Below are positions 1 through 9,097 of a stretch of DNA of 64,000 nucleotides, one piece after another. The translations under genes were made by a program, and so were the position numbers. The notes beneath the pieces were generated by a model. It was given only the letters and a program-made list of their open reading frames with translations, was not told where the DNA came from and ran no database searches. Position 1 is the stretch's first letter, and each line of letters starts with the position of its first letter. Origin of the DNA: Streptomyces flavofungini. GTDB taxonomy: Bacteria > Actinomycetota > Actinomycetes > Streptomycetales > Streptomycetaceae. Location: NCBI RefSeq assembly GCF_030388665.1, contig NZ_CP128846.1:868001-932000 (forward strand), read 5' to 3'.

Positions 1-1010
1 GCGCTGACCGCGTCGACCCCGGCCGAGGCGGGCTGGTTCGAGACGACCGCGTCGGTGCCCGTGCGCAGGTCGCGCAGGACGAGCGACGGTCCGGTCGTGG
101 CGTTGGGGGCGTACAGCAGATGGTTGCCGGTGGGATCGATGGCCAAGCCCTTGACGTCCGGGACTCGTTGGGCCGTGCCCGAGCGTACGTCGTGGACGTA
201 GGTGTCGGAGCCCGAGAGGTAGACGACCTTGCTGCCGTCCTCGCTGATCTGGACGATCGTCGCTTCCTTGGCCGGGCCCTCGATCGGGTCGGAGGTGGAG
301 CCGTGGTCCCGGCCCCACACGAAGACGTCCTTGGCCTTGCCGTCCTGGTAGGCGACGAAGCGGCCGTCACCGCTGATGGACGGCCGGGACGGCGCGGTGT
401 GGTCGAACCAGGCGAGTTCCTGCTTGGTGTCGGCGTTCCAGTCCCATACGTCGACGCGCTGGCTGGACGAGGGCCTGCCGATGGTGGCGACATCGGCGAC
501 GTAGCGGCCGTCACCGCTCAGCGACGGCTGACTGCAGTTGAGGGCATCGCAGTTGAGGCCGATCGAACTGCCCGCGGCCCACTGGGCCAGCTTGACCTTG
601 GTGTCCCTGAACAACAGCACCCCATAGGCGGCGTACTCCCCGTCACCGCTGATCACCGGAGAGGCGATCGGGGAGCTGCCCACGTTCTTGAGCTGTCCCG
701 AGGGCTCGTCGCGCATGTACACCCTCGCACTTCCCGAGGCATTGCCCGGCGTGAGGTTCTTCGCCGACGACGAGAAGACGACGCGGCGTCCGTCGGTCGT
801 GATCGCACCACCGGTGGAATCGCCGTCGGACTGCGTGCCGTCAGCCGCGACACTGATCCTCTCGACTCCGGGTCCGCTGTCCCGCGCGCCCCCCGCGGGC
901 TCGGCCGAGGCGGCTCCGGGCAGCACCGCGGTGATCGCACCCACCGCGACCGCGGCACCTAACGCACCCCGTACGCGTCTGTTGGAGCTCCGGTCTGTGT
1001 TTCCCCTCAT
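1..1010 (-). CDS. Secreted TolB-like beta-propeller protein (partial; C-terminus beyond left edge)
   Basis: About 336 residues are visible from an ATG at 1010; the gene runs off the left edge. The N-terminus has an Arg-rich start and a hydrophobic stretch ending AASA, as in a Sec signal peptide, so the product is probably exported. The body carries repeated blades of the form ISGDGRFVAY / LSGDGRYVA / ISEDGSKVVY, typical of PD40/TolB beta-propeller repeats, and repeated WDW/VFVWGRD strands. Such proteins are protein-interaction scaffolds; no catalytic motif is visible. It is not overlapped by the hydrogenase operon and probably is a separate unit. Fold fairly sure; role unknown. Confidence 0.75.
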   Translation of the reverse strand, partial: MRGNTDRSSNRRVRGALGAAVAVGAITAVLPGAASAEPAGGARDSGPGVERISVAADGTQSDGDSTGGAITTDGRRVVFSSSAKNLTPGNASGSARVYMRDEPSGQLKNVGSSPIASPVISGDGEYAAYGVLLFRDTKVKLAQWAAGSSIGLNCDALNCSQPSLSGDGRYVADVATIGRPSSSQRVDVWDWNADTKQELAWFDHTAPSRPSISGDGRFVAYQDGKAKDVFVWGRDHGSTSDPIEGPAKEATIVQISEDGSKVVYLSGSDTYVHDVRSGTAQRVPDVKGLAIDPTGNHLLYAPNATTGPSLVLRDLRTGTDAVVSNQPASAGVDAVS

Positions 1011-1103
1011 GATTTTCCCCCCAGTCAGGAAAGGTCTCGCCCCCGGTCTCCCGCCGGAGGGCCCCGCAGCATGCAACCGCGACGGAGCTGAGGGGTCAAT
1101 GCG

Positions 1104-1118
1104 TCACATGACATGTGA
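1104..1118. promoter_or_regulatory. Perfect palindrome upstream of the beta-propeller gene
   Basis: TCACATG-A-CATGTGA, two 7-bp arms around one base, about 95 bp upstream of the ATG at 1010. It differs from the GGGGCCG-type sites found elsewhere in the window and looks like an operator for a dimeric regulator; which one is unknown. The rest of the gap 1011-1340 holds no gene I can support. Confidence 0.4.
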
Positions 1119-1340
1119 GAGGCGTGGTTTCGGTCATAGGGGATCGTCACGGCCTTGGCGCCGCATGATCCCCGCTACGCGCACAGCTGCACGCATCGGG
1201 CCTACGCAACGGGCGTGCGCCAAACCCCCGGCTCCCTCCGTCCGGTTCGGCGCAAGCCGCCCGCAGACAACCGGGCCCGGCATCAACCCGAAGGTCGGTC
1301 AGGGGACAGTCCTTGGGGGCTCTGTGGGAGCCGGCACCAC

Positions 1341-2375
1341 TCAGCAAATGCGGGGCAGCAGTTCTCCCAACGGCATGTCCACCACCCGCCGGGCCCCGAC
1401 GAGCGTGCGGAGCGTGACGCGGCCGGGTCGTTCGGCTGTCACGCTTCCGACTCGCGCGGCGGCCGCGCCCTCGGGGCGGGCACGGAGGGCGGCCAGTGCC
1501 TTGTCGGCGGCGTGCGGGGGGACGAACGCCACCAGACAGCCCTCGTTGGCGACTGTCAGCGGGTCGAGGCCCAGCATGTCGCAGGCCGCGGCGACCGGTT
1601 CCGGGACGGGTATCGCGCGTTCGTCGATCTCGATGGCGACCTCCGCTTCGCGGGCGATCTCGTTGAGGGCGGCCGCGAGGCCGCCCCGGGTCGGGTCGCG
1701 CAGGGTGTGCACGGCCGGGCCCAACGGGCCGAGAGCGGCGACGAGATGGTGCAGGGGGCGGGTGTCGGAGACGATGTCGGACTCGAAGCCGAGTCCCTCG
1801 CGGGTGGACAGGACCGCCATGCCGTGCAGCCCCACGGGGCCGGACAGCAGGACGGCGTCCCCGGGACGGGCCCGGGTCGCGGACGGGATGAGGCCCGGGA
1901 TGCGGCGGCCGACACCGGTGGTGGTGAGGAACAGCTTGTCCGCGGCGCCCCTGCCCACCACTTTGGTGTCGCCGGTGATGACGGGCACCGGCACCGCGCG
2001 AGCCGCCTTGCCCGCGGAGGCCAGCGCCACCCGCAGGTCGTCGAGGGGCAGGCCCTCCTCCGCGATCACCGCGCAGCTCAGCGCGAGCGGCATCGCTCCG
2101 CGCATCGCCAGGTCGTTGACGGTGCCGTGCACGGCGAGGGAGCCGATGTCGCCACCGGGGAAGGTGAGCGGGCTCACCACGAACGCATCGGTGGAAAGCA
2201 TCAGTTGGGGCTGGGTGGGCACCGGCGCCGCGTCTTCCAAAGGGCCTGAGGTGTGGTCCGTCAGCAGGGGAAGCACCAGGGTGTCGAGGAGTTCGGCGGT
2301 GAGCCTGCCGCCCGCGCCGTGACCGAGCAGCAGGCGGTCGCGTTCCTGGTGCGGGAGAGGACAGTCGAGGGTCAT
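1341..2375 (-). CDS. hypE: [NiFe] hydrogenase maturation protein HypE
   Basis: 344 aa, the usual HypE length. HypE dehydrates the carbamoyl group that HypF places on its C-terminal cysteine, giving the thiocyanate that supplies CN ligands to the hydrogenase iron. The sequence ends in the diagnostic PRIC with the cysteine as last residue; the N-terminus has the LLLGHGAGGRLTAELL stretch and the middle VITGDTKVVGRG, as in the AIR-synthase/PurM-like fold. The ATG overlaps the hypD stop by four bases (ATGA), indicating translational coupling. It is the last gene of the hydrogenase operon. Confidence 0.96.
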   Translation of the reverse strand: MTLDCPLPHQERDRLLLGHGAGGRLTAELLDTLVLPLLTDHTSGPLEDAAPVPTQPQLMLSTDAFVVSPLTFPGGDIGSLAVHGTVNDLAMRGAMPLALSCAVIAEEGLPLDDLRVALASAGKAARAVPVPVITGDTKVVGRGAADKLFLTTTGVGRRIPGLIPSATRARPGDAVLLSGPVGLHGMAVLSTREGLGFESDIVSDTRPLHHLVAALGPLGPAVHTLRDPTRGGLAAALNEIAREAEVAIEIDERAIPVPEPVAAACDMLGLDPLTVANEGCLVAFVPPHAADKALAALRARPEGAAAARVGSVTAERPGRVTLRTLVGARRVVDMPLGELLPRIC

Positions 2376-3625
2376 GCCGGGCGTCCTTTGCTCGATGCGG
2401 CCGGGCTCGGCGCGGTGGCGGACGGTGCGCCCCGTCGCGGTTCCAGTTGTGGTGGTTCGAGTTGTGGTGGTTCGACTGGTTGCGGATCGACCCGTTGCGG
2501 ATCAACTCGCCGAGGTTCGACTGGTTGCGGATCGACCGAGCGCGTGCGGCCCGCCGCGTAGAACGCCGCGCACGTGCCTTCCGTCGACACCATCGGCGCC
2601 CCCAGCGGTGTACGCGGCGTACAGCGCACCGCGTACGCCGGGCACTGGGTGGGCAGCAGGGCGCCGGTCAGGACGGCGCCCGCGACGCACTCGGGGTCCT
2701 CGGTGGAGCGCAGGCCCGTGAGGTCGAAGCGGCGGGCCGCGTCGAAGCGGGCGTAGCGCGGGGCGAGGTCGAGGCCGCTGGCGGGCAGCGTGCCGATGCC
2801 GCGCCAGGCGCGGTCGGTGACGCGGAAGACGCGGCGCAGCACGTCTTGGGCGACGGTGTTGCCGGTGCGGCGCACGGCGCGCGCGTACTGGTTCTCGACC
2901 TCGTGCCGGCCGGACTCCAGCTGGTGGACCGCCATGAGGATGCCCTCGATGAGGTCGAGGGGTTCGAAGCCGGTGACCACGATCGGCACGCGGTGGGTGG
3001 CCGCGATCGGTTCGTAGGCGTGCCAGCCCATGACCGCGCACACGTGTCCGGCGGCCAGGAACGCCTGGACCTCGCACTCCTCGGACGTGAGGAGCGTGGT
3101 CATGGCAGGGGGCACGAGGACGTGGCTGACCAGCACCGAGAAGTTGTCCAGGCCGAGGCGCTCCGCGTGCAGGACGGCCATGGCGTTGGCGGGCGCGGTG
3201 GTCTCGAATCCGACGGCCAGGAAGACGACGTGGCGGTCCGGGTGCGCGACGGCGGTGCGGACCGCGTCCGTGGGCGTGTACACCACGCGTACGTCCGCGC
3301 CGCGCGCCCGCAGCGACAGCAGGTCCGTCGACGTACCCGGTACGCGCAGCATGTCGCCGAAGCTGGTCAGGATCACCTCTGGGCGCGCGGCCAGAGCCAT
3401 CGCCCGGTCGAGGGTCTCCAGCGGAGTGACGCACACCGGGCAGCCGGGGCCGTGGATCATCCGGATGCCCGCGGGGAGCAGTTCGTCGATGCCCTGGCGG
3501 ACCAGGGTGTGGGTCTGGCCGCCGCAGACCTCCATGATCCGCCAGGGGCGGGTGGCGACGCGACGCAGTTCGTCCAGGAGGCGGCGGGCAAGCGCCGGAT
3601 CGCGGTACTCGTCGAGGTACTTCAC
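2372..3625 (-). CDS. hypD: [NiFe] hydrogenase maturation protein HypD with repetitive C-terminal tail
   Basis: 417 aa from a GTG that overlaps the preceding CBS gene (GTGA). HypD is the iron-sulfur scaffold on which HypC and HypE assemble the Fe(CN)2CO group. Visible motifs: CGGQTHT around residues 34-40, GPGCPVCVTP around 59-68, and GFETTAP in the middle, containing the conserved cysteines. The family is usually about 360-380 aa; the extra length is a C-terminal tail of about 40 residues built from degenerate five-residue VDPQP/VEPxx units followed by an Ala/Ser/Pro stretch. The tail is encoded by a tandem repeat (see the repeat entry) and is probably dispensable. Confidence 0.96.
   Translation of the reverse strand: MKYLDEYRDPALARRLLDELRRVATRPWRIMEVCGGQTHTLVRQGIDELLPAGIRMIHGPGCPVCVTPLETLDRAMALAARPEVILTSFGDMLRVPGTSTDLLSLRARGADVRVVYTPTDAVRTAVAHPDRHVVFLAVGFETTAPANAMAVLHAERLGLDNFSVLVSHVLVPPAMTTLLTSEECEVQAFLAAGHVCAVMGWHAYEPIAATHRVPIVVTGFEPLDLIEGILMAVHQLESGRHEVENQYARAVRRTGNTVAQDVLRRVFRVTDRAWRGIGTLPASGLDLAPRYARFDAARRFDLTGLRSTEDPECVAGAVLTGALLPTQCPAYAVRCTPRTPLGAPMVSTEGTCAAFYAAGRTRSVDPQPVEPRRVDPQRVDPQPVEPPQLEPPQLEPRRGAPSATAPSPAASSKGRPA
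2440..2537. repeat. Degenerate 15-bp tandem repeat inside the 3' end of hypD
   Basis: On the plus strand the units read like GGTTGCGGATCGACC, GGTTCGAGTTGTGGT and variants. Translated on the minus strand they give the VDPQ/VEPR/LEPP penta-residue units of the HypD tail. The period is a multiple of three, so copy-number change would keep the frame. Confidence 0.8.
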
Positions 3626-4314
3626 GGATCGCTCACCGGGTGGGACAGGTCGATGCGGATGTCGACGACGCCCTCGACGGCGCGGGTGGCCCGCGCCAGC
3701 ACGGGTACGAGCGCCGTGTCGCTCAGGGTGCCGGCGAGCGTGACGACGCCCTGATGCACGCGCACCTCGACCCCGGTCGAGGACGGCAGCGCGGTGAGGA
3801 CGCTGCCACGGATCTCTTCGGCGATCTCCTCGTCCTCGCGCAGGAAGACCTTGAGCAGGTCGCTGCGGCTCACCACGCCCTGCAACAGGCCCGAGTCATT
3901 GATGACGGGCAGTCGCTTGACGCGGCGGCGCGCCATGATGCGGGCGGCCTCGGCGAGGGTGGCGTCGGCGTGGACGGTGACGGCGGGGCTGGACATCAGC
4001 TCGCCCGCGGTGACGGCACCCGCCTTGGCCATGTCGGACAGGCGGCGCAGGACGTCGTAGCGGGTGGGGTCGGCGTCGCGGAACTCCTCCTTGGGCAGCA
4101 GGTCGGCTTCGGACACGACGCCGATGACGCGGCCCTCGCCCTCGAGGACCGGCAGGGCGCTGATCTTCCACTGCTCGATGAGTTCGACGATCTCCTTGAA
4201 GGAGGCGTCGCGGCCGACGGCGATGGTGGTGTGCGTCATCAGGTCGCTCACGCGGTACGGCGAGTGCGACGGCAGCTCTTCGGGGGGCGGGTCGGTGCGT
4301 GGTGTGTCAGGCAT
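3622..4314 (-). CDS. CBS-CBS-BON domain protein in the hydrogenase operon
   Basis: 230 aa; ATG at 4314 preceded by GGAGG. Two CBS motifs span about residues 22-75 (VSDLMTHTTIAVGRD, then PVLEGEGRVIGVVSEADLL) and 95-150 (ELMSSPAVTVHADA, then RLPVINDSGLLQGVVSRSDLL). A BON domain follows at about 165-225 (VEVRVHQGVVTLAGTL). Paired CBS domains bind adenine nucleotides or related ligands, and BON domains bind lipid or other surfaces. It overlaps hydA by 8 bp and hypD by 4 bp, so it is made with the hydrogenase. An energy-charge sensor role is inference. It is a paralogue of the gene at 9624-10355. Confidence 0.9.
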   Translation of the reverse strand: MPDTPRTDPPPEELPSHSPYRVSDLMTHTTIAVGRDASFKEIVELIEQWKISALPVLEGEGRVIGVVSEADLLPKEEFRDADPTRYDVLRRLSDMAKAGAVTAGELMSSPAVTVHADATLAEAARIMARRRVKRLPVINDSGLLQGVVSRSDLLKVFLREDEEIAEEIRGSVLTALPSSTGVEVRVHQGVVTLAGTLSDTALVPVLARATRAVEGVVDIRIDLSHPVSDP

Positions 4315-5656
4315 CAGGGCCTCCGGTGGTGCGGATGACGGTCAGGTCGAGGAAGTGGGTGGCGCAGGAGATGCACGGGTCGTGGTTGCGGATGGTCCGT
4401 TCGCACAGGTCCGTCAGCTCGGCGTCGGTCGGGTCGCCCGCGGCGAGCGCACGGGAGGCGGTGCGGCGCAGGTCGTCCTCGATCGCGCCCTGGTTCTGCG
4501 CGGTCGGCGGCACGAGCAACGCGTCGGTGACGGTGCCGTCGGCGTCCAGGGCGTAACGGTGGTAGAGCAGTCCGCGGGGCGCCTCGGTCGCCCCGTGACC
4601 GGTGCGCGCGACGGGCGGCACCTCTACGTAGGGGCGCGACGGCGGCTCGTACGTCTCGATGATCCGCAGGGCCTCGTCCACCGCGTACACGACCTCCACG
4701 GCCCGGACGAGGAGGGAGCGGTAGGGGTTGGAGCAGACGACACCGTCGTACGGGTCGCCGAGTCCCGCCTCGCGCGCCGCCTCCACCGCCGTGCGGGACA
4801 GCCACCGGCCGCTGATCGCGAACCGGGCCAGGCAGCCGGTCAGATGGCGGCGCCCGTCGAGCCGGGAGTGCAGGGCGGTGGAGTGCCGCACCTGCTCCTC
4901 GCGGACCCGCAGCGGGAAGTCGTGCACGGGGAAGGCGGTGAGCGTGCCGTCGGTGCGCAGCACGGTCGGTGTCCCCGACTCGATGGCGTACGTTCCCGGG
5001 GCGGCGAGCGCGAGGAAGTCGGCGTCCACGGTGGCGTCGGGGAAGTCGAAGCCCGCCACCCAGCGCACGGTGTCCCAGGCGTCGTCCAGGGCGCGCCTCA
5101 ACTGTTCGGCCAGGGGCCGCAGTTCCCTGGGCGCGGGGGTGCGGTGGAAGCCGCCGAGGCGGACGTTGACGGGGTGGATGGCGCGGCCGCCGAGGAGTTC
5201 GAGGAGGGCGTTGCCGGTCTGCTTCAGGCGCAGGCCGCGTTCGACGTCCCGGCGCCGGGTGCGGGCGAGGTCGATCGCGCCGTCGCAGCCCAGGAAGTCG
5301 GGAGCGTGCAGGAGGTAGACGTGCAGGGTCTGGCTCTCGATCCACTCCCCGCAGTACAGCAGGCGGCGCAGCGCGCGGATCTCGGGCGGGATGTCGATGC
5401 CGCAGGCGTCCTCGACGGCCGCACAGGCACTCATCTGGTAGGCGACGGGGCATATCCCGCAGACGCGCGCGGTGATGTCGGGCGGCTCGGTGTGCGCGCG
5501 GCCGCGCAGCAGCGCCTCGAAGAAGCGCGGTGGTTCGTAGATGTTCAGATGCGCCTCGGTCACTTCGCCGTCGTGGACGCGCAGCCGGAGGGCTCCCTCG
5601 CCCTCGACCCGGGAGAGGGAGCCGACGTGCAGCACACGGGATCCTCTGTGGGTCAC
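4307..5656 (-). CDS. hydA: [NiFe] hydrogenase large (alpha) subunit, group 3b type
   Basis: 449 aa from a GTG at 5656, preceded by GAGGAG and overlapping the hydD stop (GTGA). This is the catalytic subunit holding the Ni-Fe centre. The N-terminal ligand motif RVCGICP is at residues 64-70 and the C-terminal one, DPCISCATH, at 426-434; all four cysteine ligands are present. A 15-residue tail follows the last motif, so it should need endoproteolytic maturation, matching the protease gene at 15963-16469. Neighbouring diaphorase and FeS subunits in the order B-G-D-A point to the cytosolic NAD(P)-coupled group 3b ('sulfhydrogenase'), not the group 1h uptake enzyme better known in Streptomyces. No signal peptide or membrane anchor. 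Confidence 0.95.
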   Translation of the reverse strand: MTHRGSRVLHVGSLSRVEGEGALRLRVHDGEVTEAHLNIYEPPRFFEALLRGRAHTEPPDITARVCGICPVAYQMSACAAVEDACGIDIPPEIRALRRLLYCGEWIESQTLHVYLLHAPDFLGCDGAIDLARTRRRDVERGLRLKQTGNALLELLGGRAIHPVNVRLGGFHRTPAPRELRPLAEQLRRALDDAWDTVRWVAGFDFPDATVDADFLALAAPGTYAIESGTPTVLRTDGTLTAFPVHDFPLRVREEQVRHSTALHSRLDGRRHLTGCLARFAISGRWLSRTAVEAAREAGLGDPYDGVVCSNPYRSLLVRAVEVVYAVDEALRIIETYEPPSRPYVEVPPVARTGHGATEAPRGLLYHRYALDADGTVTDALLVPPTAQNQGAIEDDLRRTASRALAAGDPTDAELTDLCERTIRNHDPCISCATHFLDLTVIRTTGGPDA

Positions 5657-6432
5657 GATCGCTCCTCTGCGAAGGTGTCGAAGGCGGGGGCGTTGAAGGT
5701 GTGCAGGAGGCGCTCGACGGCCCGCTCGTCCAGGCCGTCGCGGCGCAGCAGGGGCAGCAGCGCGCGCGGGTTCGCCGAACCGGACGGGCCGAAGCAGCCG
5801 AAGCAGCCGCGCCCGTACGCCGGGCAGATCGCGCCGCAGCCCGCGTGGGTGACCGGGCCGAGGCAGGGTGTGCCGTGGGCGACGGTGACGCAGACGGCGC
5901 CGCGTCGCTTGCACGCGAAGCACACGCTGTGGTTGGGGATGTCGGGCTTGCGCCCGGCCAGGTAGGCGCTGAGGACCTCCAGGAGCTGGCCGCGGTCGAT
6001 GGGGCAGCCGCGCAGCTCGAAGTCGACGTCCACGTGCGCGGACACCGGTGTGGAGGTGGCCAGGGTGTCCAGGTAGTCGGGTCGGGCGTACACGACGCGG
6101 GCGAACTCCTGGACGTCGGCGAGGTTGCGCAGCGCCTGGATGCCGCCCGCCGTCGCGCAGGCGCCGATGGTGACCAGGTGCCGGGACTCGGCCCTGATCC
6201 GCCGCACGCGAGCGGCGTCACCGGCGGTGGTGACGGAGCCCTCGACGAGCGCCACGTCGTACGGTCCGGGACGCACCGCGCTGGACGCCTCCAGGAAGTG
6301 GGCGATCTCCACCTCCCCGGCGAGTCCGAGGAGCTCGTCCTCACAGTCCAGGAGCGTGAGTTGGCAGCCGTCGCAGGAGGCCAGCTTGAACACGGCGAGC
6401 GAGGGCGTGGTGCGGGTTGCGGAGGCGGACAT
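5653..6432 (-). CDS. hydD: [NiFe] hydrogenase small (delta) subunit
   Basis: 259 aa; ATG at 6432, one base after the hydG stop. It carries electrons between the NiFe site and the diaphorase. Cysteines: [18 protein letters not shown] near residues 15-32, GACATAGG in the middle, [20 protein letters not shown], then [24 protein letters not shown] in the C-terminal third, enough for three FeS clusters. No twin-arginine signal, consistent with a cytoplasmic enzyme. Confidence 0.95.
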   Translation of the reverse strand: MSASATRTTPSLAVFKLASCDGCQLTLLDCEDELLGLAGEVEIAHFLEASSAVRPGPYDVALVEGSVTTAGDAARVRRIRAESRHLVTIGACATAGGIQALRNLADVQEFARVVYARPDYLDTLATSTPVSAHVDVDFELRGCPIDRGQLLEVLSAYLAGRKPDIPNHSVCFACKRRGAVCVTVAHGTPCLGPVTHAGCGAICPAYGRGCFGCFGPSGSANPRALLPLLRRDGLDERAVERLLHTFNAPAFDTFAEERS

Positions 6433-6433
6433 G

Positions 6434-7300
6434 TCACAGCTCCCGTATCGACAGCAGCGGTTCGGCCCGGTCCCAGTCGACGACCGCGCCGTCCCGGCAC
6501 AACAGCAGCGGGCCGAGCTGACAGTGGCCGCAGGTCCCGGTGGCGCAGCGCATGTTCCGTTCCAGGGACACGCGGATGCGATCGGCGGCGACCCCGCGGT
6601 GGACCAGCTCGCGTGCGGTGGCACGGATCATGGGTTCGGGTCCGCAGACGAAGGCCCGGGTCCGCGCGGGCAGGTACTGTGCGCGGTCCAGGAGGCGGGT
6701 GACCAGGCCGACCTCACCGGTCCAGCCGGGATCCGCGCGGTCGACCGTGACGCCGGTGCAGGCGGTCGGCCAGCGGCGCGTCTCGTACTTGGCCAGCAGG
6801 TCGGACGGCGTGCGGGCACCGATGAGGACGTTGACGCGGCCGTAGTGGCGCGGTGCGGCGACCGCGTCGCGGATCAGGGGGCGCAGCGGGGCGAGGCCGA
6901 TGCCGCCCGCGACCACGATCACGTCCTGGCCCCGCGCCCGCTCCAGTTCCCAGCCGGTGCCGTAGGGGCCGCGCAGCCCCAGGACGTCGCCGACCCGGGC
7001 GGCGCACAGTCCGGCGGAGACGGCACCCACGGCACGCACGGTGTGGGCCAGTCCCCCCGTGGTGGGGATGGAGCTCACCGAGAGGGGGATCTCTCCGCGG
7101 CCGAAGCAGTGCACCATCGCGAACTGGCCGGGCACGAAGTCCGGGAGTGCCACGTCGACCGGGTCGAGGCGGAGCGTCACCGTGTCGGGTGTCTCACGCC
7201 AGCGCGCGATCACGCGGTGGGGCACGGGCAGACGCGGCTCGGCGTCCGCCGCCGTCGGCACGGGGCGGCGGGCGGGGGCGGGAGCGGGCTGCACGGTCAT
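6434..7300 (-). CDS. hydG: Hydrogenase gamma subunit, FAD/NAD(P)-binding reductase
   Basis: 288 aa; ATG at 7300 overlaps the stop of the upstream cNMP-like gene (ATGA). Ferredoxin-NADP reductase fold: FAD-binding barrel with PGQFAMV and IPLSVSS in the first 100 residues, nucleotide-binding [14 protein letters not shown] and FVCGPEPMI in the second domain, then a C-terminal [2Fe-2S] motif [17 protein letters not shown] as in HydG and dihydroorotate dehydrogenase electron-transfer subunits. It links NAD(P)H with the FeS chain of HydB/HydD. NADH versus NADPH preference cannot be read from the sequence. Confidence 0.94.
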   Translation of the reverse strand: MTVQPAPAPARRPVPTAADAEPRLPVPHRVIARWRETPDTVTLRLDPVDVALPDFVPGQFAMVHCFGRGEIPLSVSSIPTTGGLAHTVRAVGAVSAGLCAARVGDVLGLRGPYGTGWELERARGQDVIVVAGGIGLAPLRPLIRDAVAAPRHYGRVNVLIGARTPSDLLAKYETRRWPTACTGVTVDRADPGWTGEVGLVTRLLDRAQYLPARTRAFVCGPEPMIRATARELVHRGVAADRIRVSLERNMRCATGTCGHCQLGPLLLCRDGAVVDWDRAEPLLSIREL

Positions 7301-7770
7301 CGCGCACCGCCGCTGCCGTAGGGGGCGTACAGCTCGAGCAGGCGGGTGCGGGCCGCCTGCAGTCGCCGCGCGAGGATCCTGCCGACCCACTGGCCGACGG
7401 CCGAGCTGAGCTCCGTGTCGATCTCGCACATGCGCCGCACGGCCCTGGCCTCGAATTCGAGAGCGCGGACCGTGGTGGTGGCCTCCGCTCCCAACTGCCA
7501 GACATTGGGCGAGAACAGCCATGACCAGCCGACCAGTTCGCCGCAACCGACCGTTTCGATGACCTGGGTACGGCGGCGCCCCGGCAGATGCATGTCCAGC
7601 GAGACCGTGCCGGCGCGGATGATCCAGAACCAGTCGGCACGTCCTCCTTCGTCGAACAGACGGGTGCCCTGCGGGATGGTGACTTCGCGGGCGACGGTCA
7701 TGAGCCGGGCGCGGTGCTCTGCGCTCAGTGCCCGCGTCCAGCGGACCTCGGCTGTGGCGGTGTCGTTCAT
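7297..7770 (-). CDS. Stand-alone cyclic-nucleotide-binding-like (CRP effector) domain protein
   Basis: 157 aa; ATG at 7770 overlaps the hydB stop. The middle has the beta-roll pattern IPQGTRLFDEGGRADWFWII, GTVSLDMHLPG and GELVGWSWLF of the CRP/FNR effector domain. The chain then ends in a helix rich in Arg and stops at [12 protein letters not shown]; there is no room for a helix-turn-helix, so it is not a DNA-binding regulator by itself. It lies between two catalytic subunit genes of the hydrogenase, suggesting a role in regulating or assembling the enzyme (inference). A close paralogue is at 47062-47526. Whether a nucleotide is bound is unknown. Confidence 0.88.
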   Translation of the reverse strand: MNDTATAEVRWTRALSAEHRARLMTVAREVTIPQGTRLFDEGGRADWFWIIRAGTVSLDMHLPGRRRTQVIETVGCGELVGWSWLFSPNVWQLGAEATTTVRALEFEARAVRRMCEIDTELSSAVGQWVGRILARRLQAARTRLLELYAPYGSGGAR

Positions 7771-8945
7771 GGCTCTGCCCTTCCGTCGCTGTGTGCCGAC
7801 GGGGCGTCCCCGTTGGCCCTCGCGTCGTGTTCGGCGGCGAGGGCGGCGACCTCTTCGGTGAGGTCGATGGCTGCCGGGCACCAGGTGACGCAGCGCCCGC
7901 AGCCCACGCAGCCGCCGCTGCCGAACTGGTCGTGCCAGGTGGAGAGCTTGTGGGTGAGCCACTGCCGGTAGCGGCTGCGGCCCGACGCGCGCACGGGCCC
8001 GCCGTGGAGGCCGGAGAAGTCGAGGTCGAAGCAGGAGTCCCAGCGCTGCCACCGCTCGGTGTGGTCCCCGGTGAGGTCGGTGACCTCCTCGGTGGTCGTG
8101 CAGAAGCAGGTGGGGCACACCATGGTGCAGTTGGCGCAGGTCAGGCAGCGGGAGGCGACGTCGTTCCAGCGTTCGGCCTCCAGGGATGCGCCCATCAGGG
8201 CCCGCAGGTCGACCGGGGGCAGGGAGCGGCCCATGTGCGCGCGGGCCTCGTCGACCGCGCCACGGGCGACGGACTCCGTCGTCAGGTCCGCTGCCCGATG
8301 AGGAACCGCGGCGAGCAGCCGCTCCCCGAGCCCGCTGCCCACGCGGACGAAGAAGCGGTGGCCGTCGTCATCGACGACCTCGGTGAGCGCGAGGTCGAAG
8401 CCCACGTCGGCCGCTGGACCGCCGCCCGTCGACACGCAGAAACAGGTCGCCCCGGGCTCGGTGCACTCCACGGCTATCAGCAGCGCTCCCCTCCGCCGCC
8501 GCTGATATCCGCTGTCCGGGTAGTGGCCGCCGGCCAGAACGCGGTCCTGGATCGCGATGGCGCGAAGGTCACAGGGCCGGACGCCCAGGAACGCGTACGC
8601 GGGGACGTCGGGGCGGGCCGCGGTGAACACCGGTGTGCCGTCGGGCCCGCGCCGCGCGCTCCACACCCGCTCGCGCTGCGGGTGCAGGAAGGCCTTCCAC
8701 GACTGCGGTCCGGCGCTGTGCGCGAAAGCCGCGCCGTCCTCTCGTGGGACCAGCCGGTAGCGCCCCGCATCGAGTTCGACCCCCCAGCCGAAAGGAAGCG
8801 CGTCGGCGGACTCCAGGACGTCGAGAACGATCGCGCCGTCGCGGACCGTGGGGCCGACGACGGTACGACCGTCCGCCACCAGCGCGGCGACCAAGGCGGC
8901 GAGGCCTGCCCGGTCGATCACTGCCGTGGCTCGGGTGACGTCCAT
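7767..8945 (-). CDS. hydB: Hydrogenase beta subunit, 4Fe-4S electron-transfer protein
   Basis: 392 aa; ATG at 8945 preceded by GAGGAGGA. Conserved features of HydB/anaerobic sulfite reductase subunit A-like proteins: VRPCDLRAI near residue 125, CFCVSTGGG near 165, and two ferredoxin motifs, CLTCANCTMVCPTCFC around 275-290 and CVGCGRCVTWCPAAID around 348-363. It hands electrons between HydG and HydD. It is the first gene of the hydrogenase-hyp operon; a GGGGCCG-type palindrome lies 84-99 bp upstream. Confidence 0.94.
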   Translation of the reverse strand: MDVTRATAVIDRAGLAALVAALVADGRTVVGPTVRDGAIVLDVLESADALPFGWGVELDAGRYRLVPREDGAAFAHSAGPQSWKAFLHPQRERVWSARRGPDGTPVFTAARPDVPAYAFLGVRPCDLRAIAIQDRVLAGGHYPDSGYQRRRRGALLIAVECTEPGATCFCVSTGGGPAADVGFDLALTEVVDDDGHRFFVRVGSGLGERLLAAVPHRAADLTTESVARGAVDEARAHMGRSLPPVDLRALMGASLEAERWNDVASRCLTCANCTMVCPTCFCTTTEEVTDLTGDHTERWQRWDSCFDLDFSGLHGGPVRASGRSRYRQWLTHKLSTWHDQFGSGGCVGCGRCVTWCPAAIDLTEEVAALAAEHDARANGDAPSAHSDGRAEP

Positions 8946-9028
8946 GGAATCCTCCTCGTGCCGGGCTTCGCGTCGCCTGTCGGACGGGCTTGCGTGACCA
9001 GCCTCGTACGGGAACACCGGGCGGAGCA

Positions 9029-9044
9029 GGGGCCGTTCGGCACT
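9029..9044. promoter_or_regulatory. Putative DevR-type operator of the hydrogenase operon
   Basis: GGGGCCGTTCGGCACT, 12 of 14 arm positions of GGGGCCG-NN-CGGCCCC with a TT centre, 84-99 bp upstream of hydB. A second inverted repeat, GACCGA-6 bp-TCGGTC, lies at 9052-9069, about two helical turns further on. Confidence 0.55.
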
Positions 9045-9097
9045 GGACGAAGACCGATGGGAGTCGGTCCGAGGGCCTGCCGGGCCCCCGGGCCCGG

